Position numbers and translations under genes: made by a program | The notes under the pieces: model-generated | Databases searched by the model: none | The model's input: only the letters and a program-made list of their open reading frames with translations | Told to the model about the DNA's origin: nothing | Part shown: piece after piece, positions 7,532 through 15,395 of the stretch | Layout of the letters: each line of letters starts with the position of its first letter | Position numbering within the stretch: the first letter of the stretch is position 1 | Source of the DNA: Xenococcus sp. PCC 7305 | GTDB taxonomy: Bacteria > Cyanobacteriota > Cyanobacteriia > Cyanobacteriales > Xenococcaceae | NCBI RefSeq assembly: GCF_000332055.1 | Contig: NZ_ALVZ01000186.1 | Span: forward strand, 1 to 44,592 | Length of the DNA: 44,592 nt | Direction: 5' to 3'

Positions 7532-7586
7532 TGTATTACGCCAAATAATTCTAAAGATTTTACGCCACTTAATCCTGAAAGTTACA
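7532..7586 (-). repeat. Right inverted repeat of the Tn552-like element
   Basis: Read on the minus strand it begins TGTAACTTTCAGGATTAA and is nearly identical to the left end. The base after 7586 opens directly into an integrase reading frame, which fixes the boundary. Confidence 0.85.
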
Positions 7587-8012
7587 CCAATACGATTTAA
7601 TTATTTGGAACAGACGCTGCGATTTCGGTCGCTGAAGAAGCGGGATAAGCTTGTCTATAGAGATGTTCCTATTCCAACCGAGCTAGTGGTAACTCTTGAT
7701 GATCTGTTTGGGGTTAGAGATATCTTGATGAGGAAAGGATCTTATAAGAAGAATCAGCCTTTATGGAGTTGGTCGCGTCATCATGCCTGGTTTCTGGTTA
7801 AAGGAGTGATGAGCAAAGCCCAGATCCCCGATGGAGCACATAAGAAACCTATGGGGTTAAGACACGGATACGGAGTTGCTGCGGTTCGAGCTCAGATTCC
7901 ACTTAATATGATTCAGAAATGGATGGGGCACGCTGACATCACGACAACCGCTGTTTATGCCAAGGTTTTAGAGGAGTCAGATCGAATTGTCGCTGCAAGA
8001 ATGTGGAACTAA
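7587..8012 (+). pseudogene. Tyrosine integrase truncated by the transposon
   Basis: The reading frame is open from the transposon boundary, and a TTG at 7605 could initiate. It holds the C-terminal catalytic half of an integrase of the TnpI/ARMW type: the Lys hairpin (RSLKKRDKLVYRDVPIP), the second Arg box (MGLRHGYGVAAV), the His box (KWMGHADITTTAVY, with the nucleophile Tyr) and the ending RIVAARMWN. The core-binding domain and the first catalytic Arg are missing. A decayed second copy occurs at 12069-12293. It is most likely an insertion-truncated gene. Confidence 0.8.
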
Positions 8013-8406
8013 ACTTTGTTTTAAGTAGTTGTGTTTTTAATAAATTTTTATTTGTAAGTTAGTAAAGATATCTATAGCTACTCGAAAATGGGTTTGACAC
8101 ACCTAGTGTTTGTACTTGTTACAACAAAAAACATCAATAACATATGATTTTTATATATTTGTAGATATGTTTATGTGTTTTAGATGAACAATTTTGGTTG
8201 AATTCTTAAATAAATGTTACTTAATAAGTTAAGAATCTCTAATAATCTACGTAATCTTATTTAGCCTTATTTTTTTTTGATTATTTACTCTCTGGATAAA
8301 CACTAATACTAGACCAAAAAAAAGCGAATAGAATTAGATTAAAGTTCAAGTAAGACCTAAACAAGACTCCAAATTTGATTGTTACTTCTTAGATCGACTC
8401 AAAATC
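8013..8406. other. AT-rich region without a visible gene
   Basis: About 390 bp of very AT-rich sequence separates the truncated integrase from the pentapeptide protein gene. I see no open frame of interest, repeat or clear terminator. Runs such as TTATTTTTTTTTGATT near 8268 could be parts of promoters. Confidence 0.4.
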
Positions 8407-9378
8407 ATGGTTATTTGTTTTCCAGATCCAGAAATTCGTAAAAAATCTCACCATAGCAATTTAGCGGAATTGCCATCAAAACAACCTTTAGGAGAAATTT
8501 TATTAGAAGCTGGATTAATTTCTATCTTTCAGATTGAAGTCGCTTTAGCTGAACAAAAGCAGTCTGATTACAGAATTGGCGAAATCTTAGCTCATCATGG
8601 TTGGATAAAGCAAGAAACTGCTGATTTCTTTGCTCAAAGATGGTCAAATCTTATTCAAAAAACTCAGACAAGACCTTTAACCTATTATTTATTTGCTGCA
8701 TCATTATTAGATAAGAAGCAATTGCTAAGCTTAAAGCAACAGCAAAAACAACAAAGTTCTCATATGAGACTTCATGAACTCGCATTAGAAAAAGGTTATG
8801 TTGCACAAACGACCATTGATTACTTCCTAAAATCTTTGTTCAAAATTCATCGGAGTCAAAGTTTATCTTTTACTAGTTCCTATAAAATTATCAAAGGTTT
8901 CATTAATGGAAAATCTGACTTTCGAGATTCTGAACTCACCCAGGCTCCTTTAAATGGTGTCAGATTACAGAGCGTTATATTAGACAATTCTATTTTAAGA
9001 CAAGCTAACTTAAACAATAGTAATCTAAGCTATTCTAGTTTTTCCGAAGTTAATCTGGCTTTAGCTAATCTTGAGATGGCAAATTTATCTCACGCTAATT
9101 TTCGGCAAGCATGTTTAATTGAAGCTAATTTGCGCAGAAGTAATTTAGAATCAGCCAATTTCCAGTCAGCTAACTTGCAAGAAGCAGATTTAAGAGGAGC
9201 TAATTTACTGAATGCTTCTTTTGCCAGCGCAGATCTCAGGGGAGCTAAGTTCTCGCCAGCATATTCCTATGACGTTTATTATGATAAAAACACTGCTTTT
9301 GATAGCAACTTTAATCCAATTAAGGCAGGCTGGAAATTACAAAAATTCTTAAAAATTAGTCATTACTCTCAAGAGTAA
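8407..9378 (+). CDS. Pentapeptide-repeat protein with GspE/MshE-type N-terminal repeats
   Basis: 323 residues. The N-terminal half carries a domain of the form LGEILLEAGLISIFQIEVAL followed by GEILAHHGWIKQETADFF, and a weaker second copy (residues 85-150). This is the pattern of T2SSE-N/MshEN domains, known in some ATPases to bind cyclic di-GMP. The C-terminal half (about 170-290) is a run of pentapeptide repeats (QANLNNSNL, ANLQEADLRGANL) that would form a right-handed beta helix. It ends with the DSNFNPIKAGWK tail common in cyanobacterial pentapeptide proteins. No signal peptide or membrane segment. Function unknown; a signalling or scaffold role is inference. Confidence 0.75.
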   Translation: MVICFPDPEIRKKSHHSNLAELPSKQPLGEILLEAGLISIFQIEVALAEQKQSDYRIGEILAHHGWIKQETADFFAQRWSNLIQKTQTRPLTYYLFAASLLDKKQLLSLKQQQKQQSSHMRLHELALEKGYVAQTTIDYFLKSLFKIHRSQSLSFTSSYKIIKGFINGKSDFRDSELTQAPLNGVRLQSVILDNSILRQANLNNSNLSYSSFSEVNLALANLEMANLSHANFRQACLIEANLRRSNLESANFQSANLQEADLRGANLLNASFASADLRGAKFSPAYSYDVYYDKNTAFDSNFNPIKAGWKLQKFLKISHYSQE

Positions 9379-9460
9379 TAGCAGTAAGTATCTCTCTTCT
9401 ATCTTGTTATCTTTTATAATATCTTAAATATCTAACAAATATATTAACTATTTATACATT

Positions 9461-10039
9461 GTGCTAAAAACAATAAGAATTAATGAGTGTAAAGTAAACA
9501 ATAGTTATAATCTAGTCACTCATAAACGTATTGGTGAAATTTTACTAGAAGCTGATTTAATTACTGTTCCTCAGATAAAAGTAGCTTTAGAAGATCAAAC
9601 TCATAATCCCCATCTGATGCTAGGAGAAATTCTGGCATTAAGAGGGTGGTTACTAGAGAAAACCGCTGATTTTTTTGCTTCTAACTGGCCTAAACTGCTT
9701 GAACAAGATCGAAAAAAACAACTAGGCTGGTACTTACAAGAATCAGGTTTATTAGAAGCCTCAGATATTGACAGAATACTAGCTGAACAAAGAAGAATAG
9801 ATTCTAAGTTTGGTGCTATAGCTGTGCTCAATGGATACATTAAGAAATCAACCTTAGATTTTTTCTTAATGTATCTATATCCTCAAGAATTTAAGCTGCC
9901 TGATACTCGAACAAGACATAAAAATCAAGGCAAGAAAAAACTGTCATTACTAAATACAAGTAAAGTAGTCAGTGAATTAAACCTATATAGTAATCATCAT
10001 TCCGATGATGACAGATTTCTTGTAAAATGGATTGATTAA
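9461..10039 (+). CDS. Paralogue with two GspE/MshE-type N-terminal repeats
   Basis: 192 residues from a GTG start. Two copies of the domain seen in the preceding gene are present: IGEILLEADLITVPQIKVAL...LGEILALRGWLLEKTADFF (about 25-80), then LGWYLQESGLLEASDIDRIL...GAIAVLNGYIKKSTLDFF (about 92-140). There is no pentapeptide part; the last 45 residues are basic and then acidic. It lies 82 bp downstream of its paralogue on the same strand, so the pair probably arose by duplication. Binding of cyclic di-GMP is possible from family knowledge but is not shown here. Confidence 0.65.
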   Translation: MLKTIRINECKVNNSYNLVTHKRIGEILLEADLITVPQIKVALEDQTHNPHLMLGEILALRGWLLEKTADFFASNWPKLLEQDRKKQLGWYLQESGLLEASDIDRILAEQRRIDSKFGAIAVLNGYIKKSTLDFFLMYLYPQEFKLPDTRTRHKNQGKKKLSLLNTSKVVSELNLYSNHHSDDDRFLVKWID

Positions 10040-10207
10040 CTTTTCTGGTAAAATTACTTACGTATTAGCAACTATTCTACTTTTAATATTCAATGAATTA
10101 TAAGAATATATTCAAGATAAAAAACATCATTAATTGATTTTTATACTTATTTTTACTTATATAATATTTATTACTACAAAACGTAATATCTTGTAAGTAA
10201 TATATTA

Positions 10208-11563
10208 ATGAAAAACTTCTATCGATTATTATTAATTTCTGGACTGCTAATTAACGGAACAGTTTTTTCTTCTATAGATCCTGTTTTTGCCGAAGAAACT
10301 GACTCAACAGAGGCGCAAGGGTTTGTCACTCCAGCTACGATAAATCGTATTATGACTCCTGGCAGTTCTATTTCTATAGAGCGTCAAGTAACAATTCAAA
10401 TCGACGATATTCTTGAAACAACTACTGTAGCTCCAGATAAATTAGATGTCTTATTCCTAGCTGACAATACTCATAGTATGGGTCCAGCTATTCAAAACGT
10501 TCAGGACAATGCAGAAGTATTACTTAATACCCTTGCAAATACATATAACGATCTTGAAGTAGGTGTAGCTAGATATTATGGAGATCCCCAAGAACAAATT
10601 GGGCATTGGGAAGAAACAGGAGAAACTGTCAACTATGATTACGAATATACTTATTTAGAATTTGATACTTGCTATAACTCCCAGGGAGAGGCTTGGGATT
10701 GCTATAGGTACGATGTCAAAAGAACTAATAGTGATACTGGAGATATCCATACTTGGACTGGTTCATACAGTGAGTCAACTTATCTTAATTGGGGTTCATT
10801 TCACACAGAATCTCATACAGAAGAAATTTCTAATTACAGCTCATCGGATTTAGGGGCAGATAATGCCTATCATCTCCAAACTCCAGTTGCGGGAGGAACT
10901 AAGGATGATGCCATTACCGCTATTAATGAATGGGCAGCTAGCTCTGGAGGTGATTGGGCTGAGGGCAGCTTTTTTGCTTTGCATCAAGCGGCAAGTTCTG
11001 GAGCTGACATTAATGGTTATGCGACAGGAGATATAACTAATTGGCGCGATGATGCGATGAAGATTATTGTCTGGTTTGGGGATGCTCAATCCCATACTAA
11101 AACTGTTGAGCTACAACAGGCGATTTCTGCTCTTCAAGAACAAGATATTAGAGTCGTGGCGATTCATACTTATTCGACGGAAAAAAGCTACGAACAAGGA
11201 TTAGACTATGATTCTCAAGCTTCTACAATTGCTAATTCGAATAATGGAGCTTTTGCCAGTGTCTTTAGTTCTGATCTTGCAGATACAATGGTTTCTATGA
11301 TTGGTGATTCTGCTGTTGAAACTGTTACTATTTCTCCTAAAATTGACTTAAGTTTTAGTTCAGTGGGAGATACTAACGGACTTAATATTACTTATAGTTG
11401 TAGTGATTTTCTTGGCTGTGACAATGTGGGAGATGGGGATGTTCGTCAGTTTACCATGGAGATAACAAGCACTAACTCTGGTAAGTATTATTTTCAAACT
11501 TTAGTTAATAATGTGTTGAATGCTGAAGCTGATAATAACATTAATGTTGTATATGTCGATTAA
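10208..11563 (+). CDS. Secreted von Willebrand factor A-domain protein
   Basis: 451 residues. The N-terminus MKNFYRLLLISGLLINGTVF followed by a VFAEE cleavage-like site is a Sec signal peptide. A vWA domain covers about residues 80-370. Its metal-site motif reads DNTHS (near 87-91), a Thr variant of DxSxS, after the beta strand KLDVLFLA; later strands are MKIIVWFGDAQSH and IRVVAIHTY. A tyrosine-rich insertion (YDYEYTYLEFDTCYNSQGE region) interrupts the domain. The last 80 residues look like a beta sandwich with two cysteines. It is likely a surface or periplasmic adhesion protein. No sortase or PEP-CTERM signal is seen. Confidence 0.75.
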   Translation: MKNFYRLLLISGLLINGTVFSSIDPVFAEETDSTEAQGFVTPATINRIMTPGSSISIERQVTIQIDDILETTTVAPDKLDVLFLADNTHSMGPAIQNVQDNAEVLLNTLANTYNDLEVGVARYYGDPQEQIGHWEETGETVNYDYEYTYLEFDTCYNSQGEAWDCYRYDVKRTNSDTGDIHTWTGSYSESTYLNWGSFHTESHTEEISNYSSSDLGADNAYHLQTPVAGGTKDDAITAINEWAASSGGDWAEGSFFALHQAASSGADINGYATGDITNWRDDAMKIIVWFGDAQSHTKTVELQQAISALQEQDIRVVAIHTYSTEKSYEQGLDYDSQASTIANSNNGAFASVFSSDLADTMVSMIGDSAVETVTISPKIDLSFSSVGDTNGLNITYSCSDFLGCDNVGDGDVRQFTMEITSTNSGKYYFQTLVNNVLNAEADNNINVVYVD

Positions 11564-11607
11564 CTCTATCATATTAAAATTTAATTTAAGTTTATGGGCT
11601 TAGTTTT

Positions 11608-12051
11608 ATGGAAAATATTATTTTAATATCAACCGCAGATTTAAAACAAAAAGGAATCTTTAATTCAGGAGAAAATTTAGTTGAACTAAACGACTTTACT
11701 TTTAAAAAGGGAGTGAGTTTTAGTATAGAAGATAAAGAAAAAATTGTAGAAACTTATAAAATAAAGTCTCAAAGTAATGGCAAATATTTACTGGTAGAAG
11801 ACAAGTTTATGTTAACGATTTGGAGTGAGGTAAAAGCTGACTTATCTCAGTCTCAAGATAATTCTTCCCAGCAAATCTCTTCTCAGAGTATCAACCATCC
11901 TGAACAAAAAAATCGTACAAAAACGATAACTAGGCGGTATCGAGGACAAACTTATGAAGTAGTAGTTCCTGATTTATCCTCTTCTGAAGCATCAGACCAT
12001 AAACCAGAAAAAAAATATCTTAAGTATAGAGGTAAATATATTAATTCGTGA
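11608..12051 (+). CDS. DUF4278-like hypothetical protein
   Basis: 147 residues. The C-terminal third carries two short motifs, RRYRGQTYEVVVP and LKYRGKYI, that match the YRGxxY signature of the cyanobacterial DUF4278 family. The N-terminal 70 residues (a beta-rich segment with KSQSNGKYLLVEDKFMLTIW) are not recognised. The central linker is Ser/Gln-rich. It lies 44 bp downstream of the vWA gene on the same strand and may be co-expressed. Function unknown. Confidence 0.55.
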   Translation: MENIILISTADLKQKGIFNSGENLVELNDFTFKKGVSFSIEDKEKIVETYKIKSQSNGKYLLVEDKFMLTIWSEVKADLSQSQDNSSQQISSQSINHPEQKNRTKTITRRYRGQTYEVVVPDLSSSEASDHKPEKKYLKYRGKYINS

Positions 12052-12068
12052 GGTTTTATTCAAAAAGA

Positions 12069-12293
12069 TAGTTTCTGGTCAAAGGAGTAATGAATAAAGC
12101 TCAGATTCTCGATGGAGTCCATAAGAATCCGATAGGGTTACGACAGAGATACGAAGTTGCTGCGGTTCTAGCTTGCATTACACTTAATATGATTCAGAAA
12201 TTGATAGGTCACTCAGATATCACGACAATCGCTGACTATGCCAAGGTTTTAAAGGAGTCAGAACGAATGCTTGTTGCGCGAGTTTGGTCGTGA
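12069..12293 (+). pseudogene. Decayed second copy of the integrase C-terminus
   Basis: This stretch is clearly homologous, at the DNA level, to 7787-8012. Protein reading: NKAQILDGVHKNPIGLRQ, then LNMIQKLIGHSDITTIADYA and an RVWS ending. The second-box LRHGYG has become LRQRYE, losing the catalytic His, and the N-terminal three quarters are missing. An ATG at 12090 gives a 67-residue frame, but this is a relic. It abuts a diverged copy of the Tn552-like inverted repeat. Confidence 0.75.
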
Positions 12294-12344
12294 TTGCGAC
12301 AAATATTGCTGAAAATTTTACGTCATTTATCTCTAAAAGTTACA
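12290..12344 (-). repeat. Diverged solitary end of a Tn552-like element
   Basis: On the minus strand this begins TGTAACTTTTAGAGATAAAT and continues with ACGTAAAAT at the same spacing as the intact right end. About 40 of 55 positions match 7532-7586. It has the right-end orientation. No transposase genes lie directly to its left; instead the decayed integrase ends within it. Confidence 0.6.
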
Positions 12345-12514
12345 GATAGCGATCGTTCACGACAAGCAAAAGACGCTAAAAGCCTTCAGTAATAAGAAGT
12401 TGGGAGTAGGGGAGGGTTATTAGAAAGTGAGCGCTCAGATTTTCCATGAGTCAGAGAAATCTGACACTATTACCAATACTGTTAGATTTTCTCAATTATC
12501 ATTAATTCAAGCAT

Positions 12515-13225
12515 CTAATATGCTACCGACACCATCTGCCGTTTACGTCTTTCTCTCACAATATTAGGAATATACTTATTTTTATGGTCTTGATCTTTAA
12601 ATCCTAGACGTTGATAAACATCTCCACCAATGCCAGGCTCTACGATCCCTCGCTCATCCCGCACATCATCTTCGGCAAAGTAAAAGAACTCAAATTTATC
12701 GTAAATCGACTTATCAAAGGAGCTTTTGAGTTTTTCTGGCGCTCCTTTATAAAGAACAGGTGCAACGATAAATATTTTTTCTGGCTCTATATCTTGAATA
12801 AGATTGGTAAGATTTGTTCTGACAACACAAGCCCCAGAAATAATAGACTTGACTACTATTAAATATTGAACCCGCTTATTTGCTAGAGGTTCTTGGTATT
12901 GTCTTAAAATAGGTGCGACTTTCAGACCCTGCTCCTCAAAAGGAGAAAAACGTTTATTCCAAAAACAAGAAAAAGAAACCTTACAGTTATTGTGCTCCAG
13001 GGGATTTAAAATTCCTTTGGCCAAGAAATCGGCGTCTTCAACAGTACATGCTAAATGGATAGTACTCTCAGATGATGCAATACGCTTGAAAATCGCTGAC
13101 CCAAACTCCAGACCAAGATTCATCATGGCCTCTTGATAGGCTTTTTCAGAGGTGTTTAAATCTGCTAGTTTAGCAAGCAGGATTTTCGTCTGGTGATTGG
13201 ATAAACTAGAATAACTTCTGGTCAT
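12515..13225 (-). CDS. Phosphoribosyltransferase-like protein (candidate defence partner)
   Basis: 236 residues. A Rossmann-like pattern is visible: a strand/helix STIHLACTVEDADFLAKGIL, then a hydrophobic strand and loop YLIVVKSIISGACVVRT where a PRTase has its PRPP loop, then KIFIVAPVLYKGAPEKL. The canonical acidic pair before the loop is not present (VVKS instead of a VDD-type sequence), so binding may be altered. The C-terminus ends IPNIVRERRKRQM. PRTase-like proteins are known components of bacterial conflict systems (family knowledge). The start overlaps the stop of the upstream nuclease-like gene (ATGA), so they are translated as a pair. Assignment is moderate. Confidence 0.55.
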   Translation of the reverse strand: MTRSYSSLSNHQTKILLAKLADLNTSEKAYQEAMMNLGLEFGSAIFKRIASSESTIHLACTVEDADFLAKGILNPLEHNNCKVSFSCFWNKRFSPFEEQGLKVAPILRQYQEPLANKRVQYLIVVKSIISGACVVRTNLTNLIQDIEPEKIFIVAPVLYKGAPEKLKSSFDKSIYDKFEFFYFAEDDVRDERGIVEPGIGGDVYQRLGFKDQDHKNKYIPNIVRERRKRQMVSVAY

Positions 13226-14148
13226 AGCAAGTTCTCAAGGTCATCAAAGTTAGTTGGTTCTTGTTGTTTTACTCTTTCCTGGAAACGGCGAAAGTCTTCT
13301 TTTTCACAGCTATATGGCAAAGTACCTCGATCTAGTCCATTTAGAAAGCTCCAATGAAAGAAACCCTTATTCAGGTTATAAGAGAATCCTGAAATATTAT
13401 CAAAAATAATCTTAACAGCAGGATCTAGAACAAATTCTCTATCAACCTCAAATGACCTTATATAGCTGGGAGAATAGGATTGCGCTGTTTTCAATAACTC
13501 CAATGCAGAAATACGTGATTTATTAGCAGACTGCCAAGCTCCAAGAAGCACGGTTGCCACACATTCTATTTTATCGGGTTCTGGCTCCTCAAAGGCGCAA
13601 AGATATTTGATAGCTTTCTTAAACTCTTCTTGATGGGCTAAAAGTTGGCGAAATTCCTCATCAAAAGGAAAATGCAGCACCCTAGTAAATTCAGCTATTT
13701 TGCTGGGGATGCTTGGGGACATTGAATCTCTAACAGCCAAATTTGAGACTACCAAACACATGACGGAATTTTCTTTCCCCATAGAGCAATTATATTGATA
13801 TTGCTTAGCAAAATCATCGCAAAGTGATTTAAGCTTACTCCCCCAAGACAAAGCAGCACTGGTTTTTAACTGATAATGAAGACATGAATCATCATCGTCA
13901 TTTTCTATGACCAAATCATCAACAAAGCCAATAATCTGGCTTGAGAAGAATAAAACCTTTTTTTCTTCAATAACTTCTGGCGCTCGCTTGGCTAATTGAA
14001 AAGTGGCATAATAGCTCTCATAATCGGCTCCCTTTTCATTAATGCGGCCACCCCTATGTTTATTTTCTAGATAGGTTTTGACCTCAGAATCCCACAAACG
14101 TTCAACCCTTTGCAATAGATCTTCTTGTTTGTTGTCAGCGTTTGTCAT
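13222..14148 (-). CDS. DUF4297/Cap4-like nuclease-domain protein
   Basis: 308 residues. The N-terminal 150 residues carry a restriction-endonuclease-like pattern: a conserved Glu in the helix GADYESYYATFQLA, then strand GFVDDLVIEN and HYQLKTSAA, giving the D...QxK variant of PD-(D/E)xK seen in DUF4297/Cap4 nucleases. The rest (about 160-308) is helical and unrecognised, possibly a sensor or partner-binding region. It is coupled by a 4-nt overlap to the PRTase-like gene. No cyclase or SAVED domain is seen. The context on a plasmid suggests a two-gene anti-phage or plasmid-competition module; this is inference. Confidence 0.6.
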   Translation of the reverse strand: MTNADNKQEDLLQRVERLWDSEVKTYLENKHRGGRINEKGADYESYYATFQLAKRAPEVIEEKKVLFFSSQIIGFVDDLVIENDDDDSCLHYQLKTSAALSWGSKLKSLCDDFAKQYQYNCSMGKENSVMCLVVSNLAVRDSMSPSIPSKIAEFTRVLHFPFDEEFRQLLAHQEEFKKAIKYLCAFEEPEPDKIECVATVLLGAWQSANKSRISALELLKTAQSYSPSYIRSFEVDREFVLDPAVKIIFDNISGFSYNLNKGFFHWSFLNGLDRGTLPYSCEKEDFRRFQERVKQQEPTNFDDLENLL

Positions 14149-14264
14149 ACTGGACTGAATAAAAGGTTCGGGTTCTCAAACAAAACTATCATTAAATTAT
14201 GTTTTGTGAAAATAGAGGAACAAAAATAAAGCCAAAAAGGGTCATATTCCTGTAATTTATCTCT

Positions 14265-14615
14265 CTATTGCTTCTTATTCTGCTTGATCGCTTTTTTCAT
14301 AGTTTCTTGAAAGGAATCATGCAGTTGCCTCAAAAATTTAGGTGTTCCCCATTCTTTAACAATTTCACCAAAATCATCGCCGACAATTCGTCTTGTCGTA
14401 CACCAGAGTTCTATCTGATCTCCTGCCTCTTCATTTGTGACATATTTAATCTCACAGATCATGCCACGACTCGCAATTTCGCGATTAACCCAGTTTTTCG
14501 TAGCTTCGAATATTTGTTCACTACTGAGTTCTCTTGGCAGATCATAATAGGTAATCTCTCGTCGTCCTTTATGGGTGACGACTTTAAAAGGATTTTCTAC
14601 GGTAAGTTTAGGCAT
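14265..14615 (-). CDS. Hypothetical protein (116 aa)
   Basis: Unrecognised. The start is placed at the ATG at 14615 (MPKLTVENPFK) because AAAGAGAG lies just upstream; an earlier in-frame ATG at 14642 lacks a ribosome site. The protein is mixed alpha/beta (a basic beta stretch THKGRREITYYDLP, then a helix, then EIKYVTNEEAGDQIELW). No signal or membrane segment. It lies 40 bp after the next gene on the same strand and 116 bp before the nuclease-like gene, so it may belong to the same transcript. Confidence 0.55.
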   Translation of the reverse strand: MPKLTVENPFKVVTHKGRREITYYDLPRELSSEQIFEATKNWVNREIASRGMICEIKYVTNEEAGDQIELWCTTRRIVGDDFGEIVKEWGTPKFLRQLHDSFQETMKKAIKQNKKQ

Positions 14616-14655
14616 AAAATAGCTCTCTTTATTGATCCTCAAAGCCTAAAAGCTT

Positions 14656-15228
14656 TTATCTTTCAGAAGTTGATTTAATCCAAGAATGAAGTTGGCTCTT
14701 GATTTGCTTCATAAACCGACTTGTTTGCTGAATATCTGCGCTCACTTTCTCAGCGAGTTTTTGTTTTAAGCTGTTCTTACTTGAAAAATTATTAGTTGTT
14801 TTGAGTTGTTCTGGCTCTGCTAATTCTTCTGCGTGAAGAATATCTTCTGGTTTTACAAAGTATGTATGATGTTGAGGTTTGCCAAATATATCTTCAGAGA
14901 TCGCTTGAATGCTGGTGGTGACATCTGACCAGTAAAAGCTGAGATTATGACTTAAATATTGAACTTCTTCTCTAAATTGCTCTGTGGCAAAGCTTATGAC
15001 TTCTTTAATTTGTTGCAGCGGTTTGTCCCGCTGCCAAAGTCTGATAAATTCATCAATGACATCATTTAATTCAGCTTCAGCCGATCTTTGAGGCATGATT
15101 TCTGGCAAAGGAGCTATTTCTAATCCTCGTTTGCTAAACTCTTGCTCCACAAGGCTTTTGTAAGCCGTCCATTTTTCCTGGGTATCAATCTTTACCAGCT
15201 CAAAATCTTCAGTCCTATCTGACATCAA
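14656..15228 (-). CDS. Hypothetical protein (190 aa)
   Basis: Unrecognised, acidic and mostly helical, with a likely amphipathic region over residues 45-115 (DVIDEFIRLWQRDKPLQQIK). No transmembrane segment or catalytic motif. It is first in a minus-strand run of four genes that continues to 12515. Its start (MMSDRTED) has two consecutive Met codons and either could initiate. Confidence 0.55.
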   Translation of the reverse strand: MMSDRTEDFELVKIDTQEKWTAYKSLVEQEFSKRGLEIAPLPEIMPQRSAEAELNDVIDEFIRLWQRDKPLQQIKEVISFATEQFREEVQYLSHNLSFYWSDVTTSIQAISEDIFGKPQHHTYFVKPEDILHAEELAEPEQLKTTNNFSSKNSLKQKLAEKVSADIQQTSRFMKQIKSQLHSWIKSTSER

Positions 15229-15295
15229 CCAATTCCTTATTTGATGGAAGAGGGTGATAACATTTTTTAACTCTCAAATAAAGAGTAGATCATCA

Positions 15296-15395
15296 GAGAC
15301 CAGCTGCGATACTAAGGTATGCAGCGGCTTAACACTCTGTTGCTTCAGTTTAAAGGTTAGATCCGCTGCTATCCGTATAGTATCGCGCTGGTCTC
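15296..15395. other. Large 100-nt hairpin between the small-gene cluster and repA1
   Basis: The arms 15296-15327 and 15363-15395 pair almost fully: GAGACCAGC, GCGATACTA and GCAGCGG on the left face their exact complements on the right, with small bulges, giving a stem of roughly 30 bp. The loop (15328-15362) is AT-rich. There is no U-run to make a terminator. It could be a structured RNA, a single-strand origin or a protein-binding cruciform near the replication gene. Confidence 0.7.

Larger units (their letters stand above)
4003..7586 (+). mobile_element. Complete Tn552-like transposon (resolvase, DDE transposase, ATPase, dead resolvase)
   Basis: The element is bounded by inverted repeats of about 55 bp starting TGTAACTTTCA. 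Gene order is resolvase, 493-aa DDE transposase, 280-aa AAA ATPase and a 124-aa resolvase-like protein, all on the plus strand and overlapping or within 6 bp. Sizes match Tn552 (480-aa and 271-aa proteins plus a resolvase; from memory) more than Tn402/Tn5053, because no TniQ is present. The flanks are ATGGC on the left and CCAAT on the right, so no 5-bp target duplication is seen. Both flanking genes are truncated recombinases. All four genes are open, so the element may be active. Confidence 0.85.

Noticed and set aside
4003-7586. CRISPR-associated transposon (type V-K CAST)
   Set aside because: There is no TniQ, no Cas12k and no CRISPR repeat inside the element. The gene set and sizes fit Tn552 better.
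12349-12514. Possible small RNA or gene between the decayed transposon end and the PRTase-like gene
   Set aside because: I found no hairpin followed by a T-run, no repeat and no convincing frame.
15322-15363. Integron attC-like pair GCTTAAC / GTTAGAT in the hairpin loop
   Set aside because: The two motifs fit the RYYYAAC and GTTRRRY core consensus, but only about 22 nt lie between them, the arms outside rather than inside them pair, and no integron integrase is in the window.
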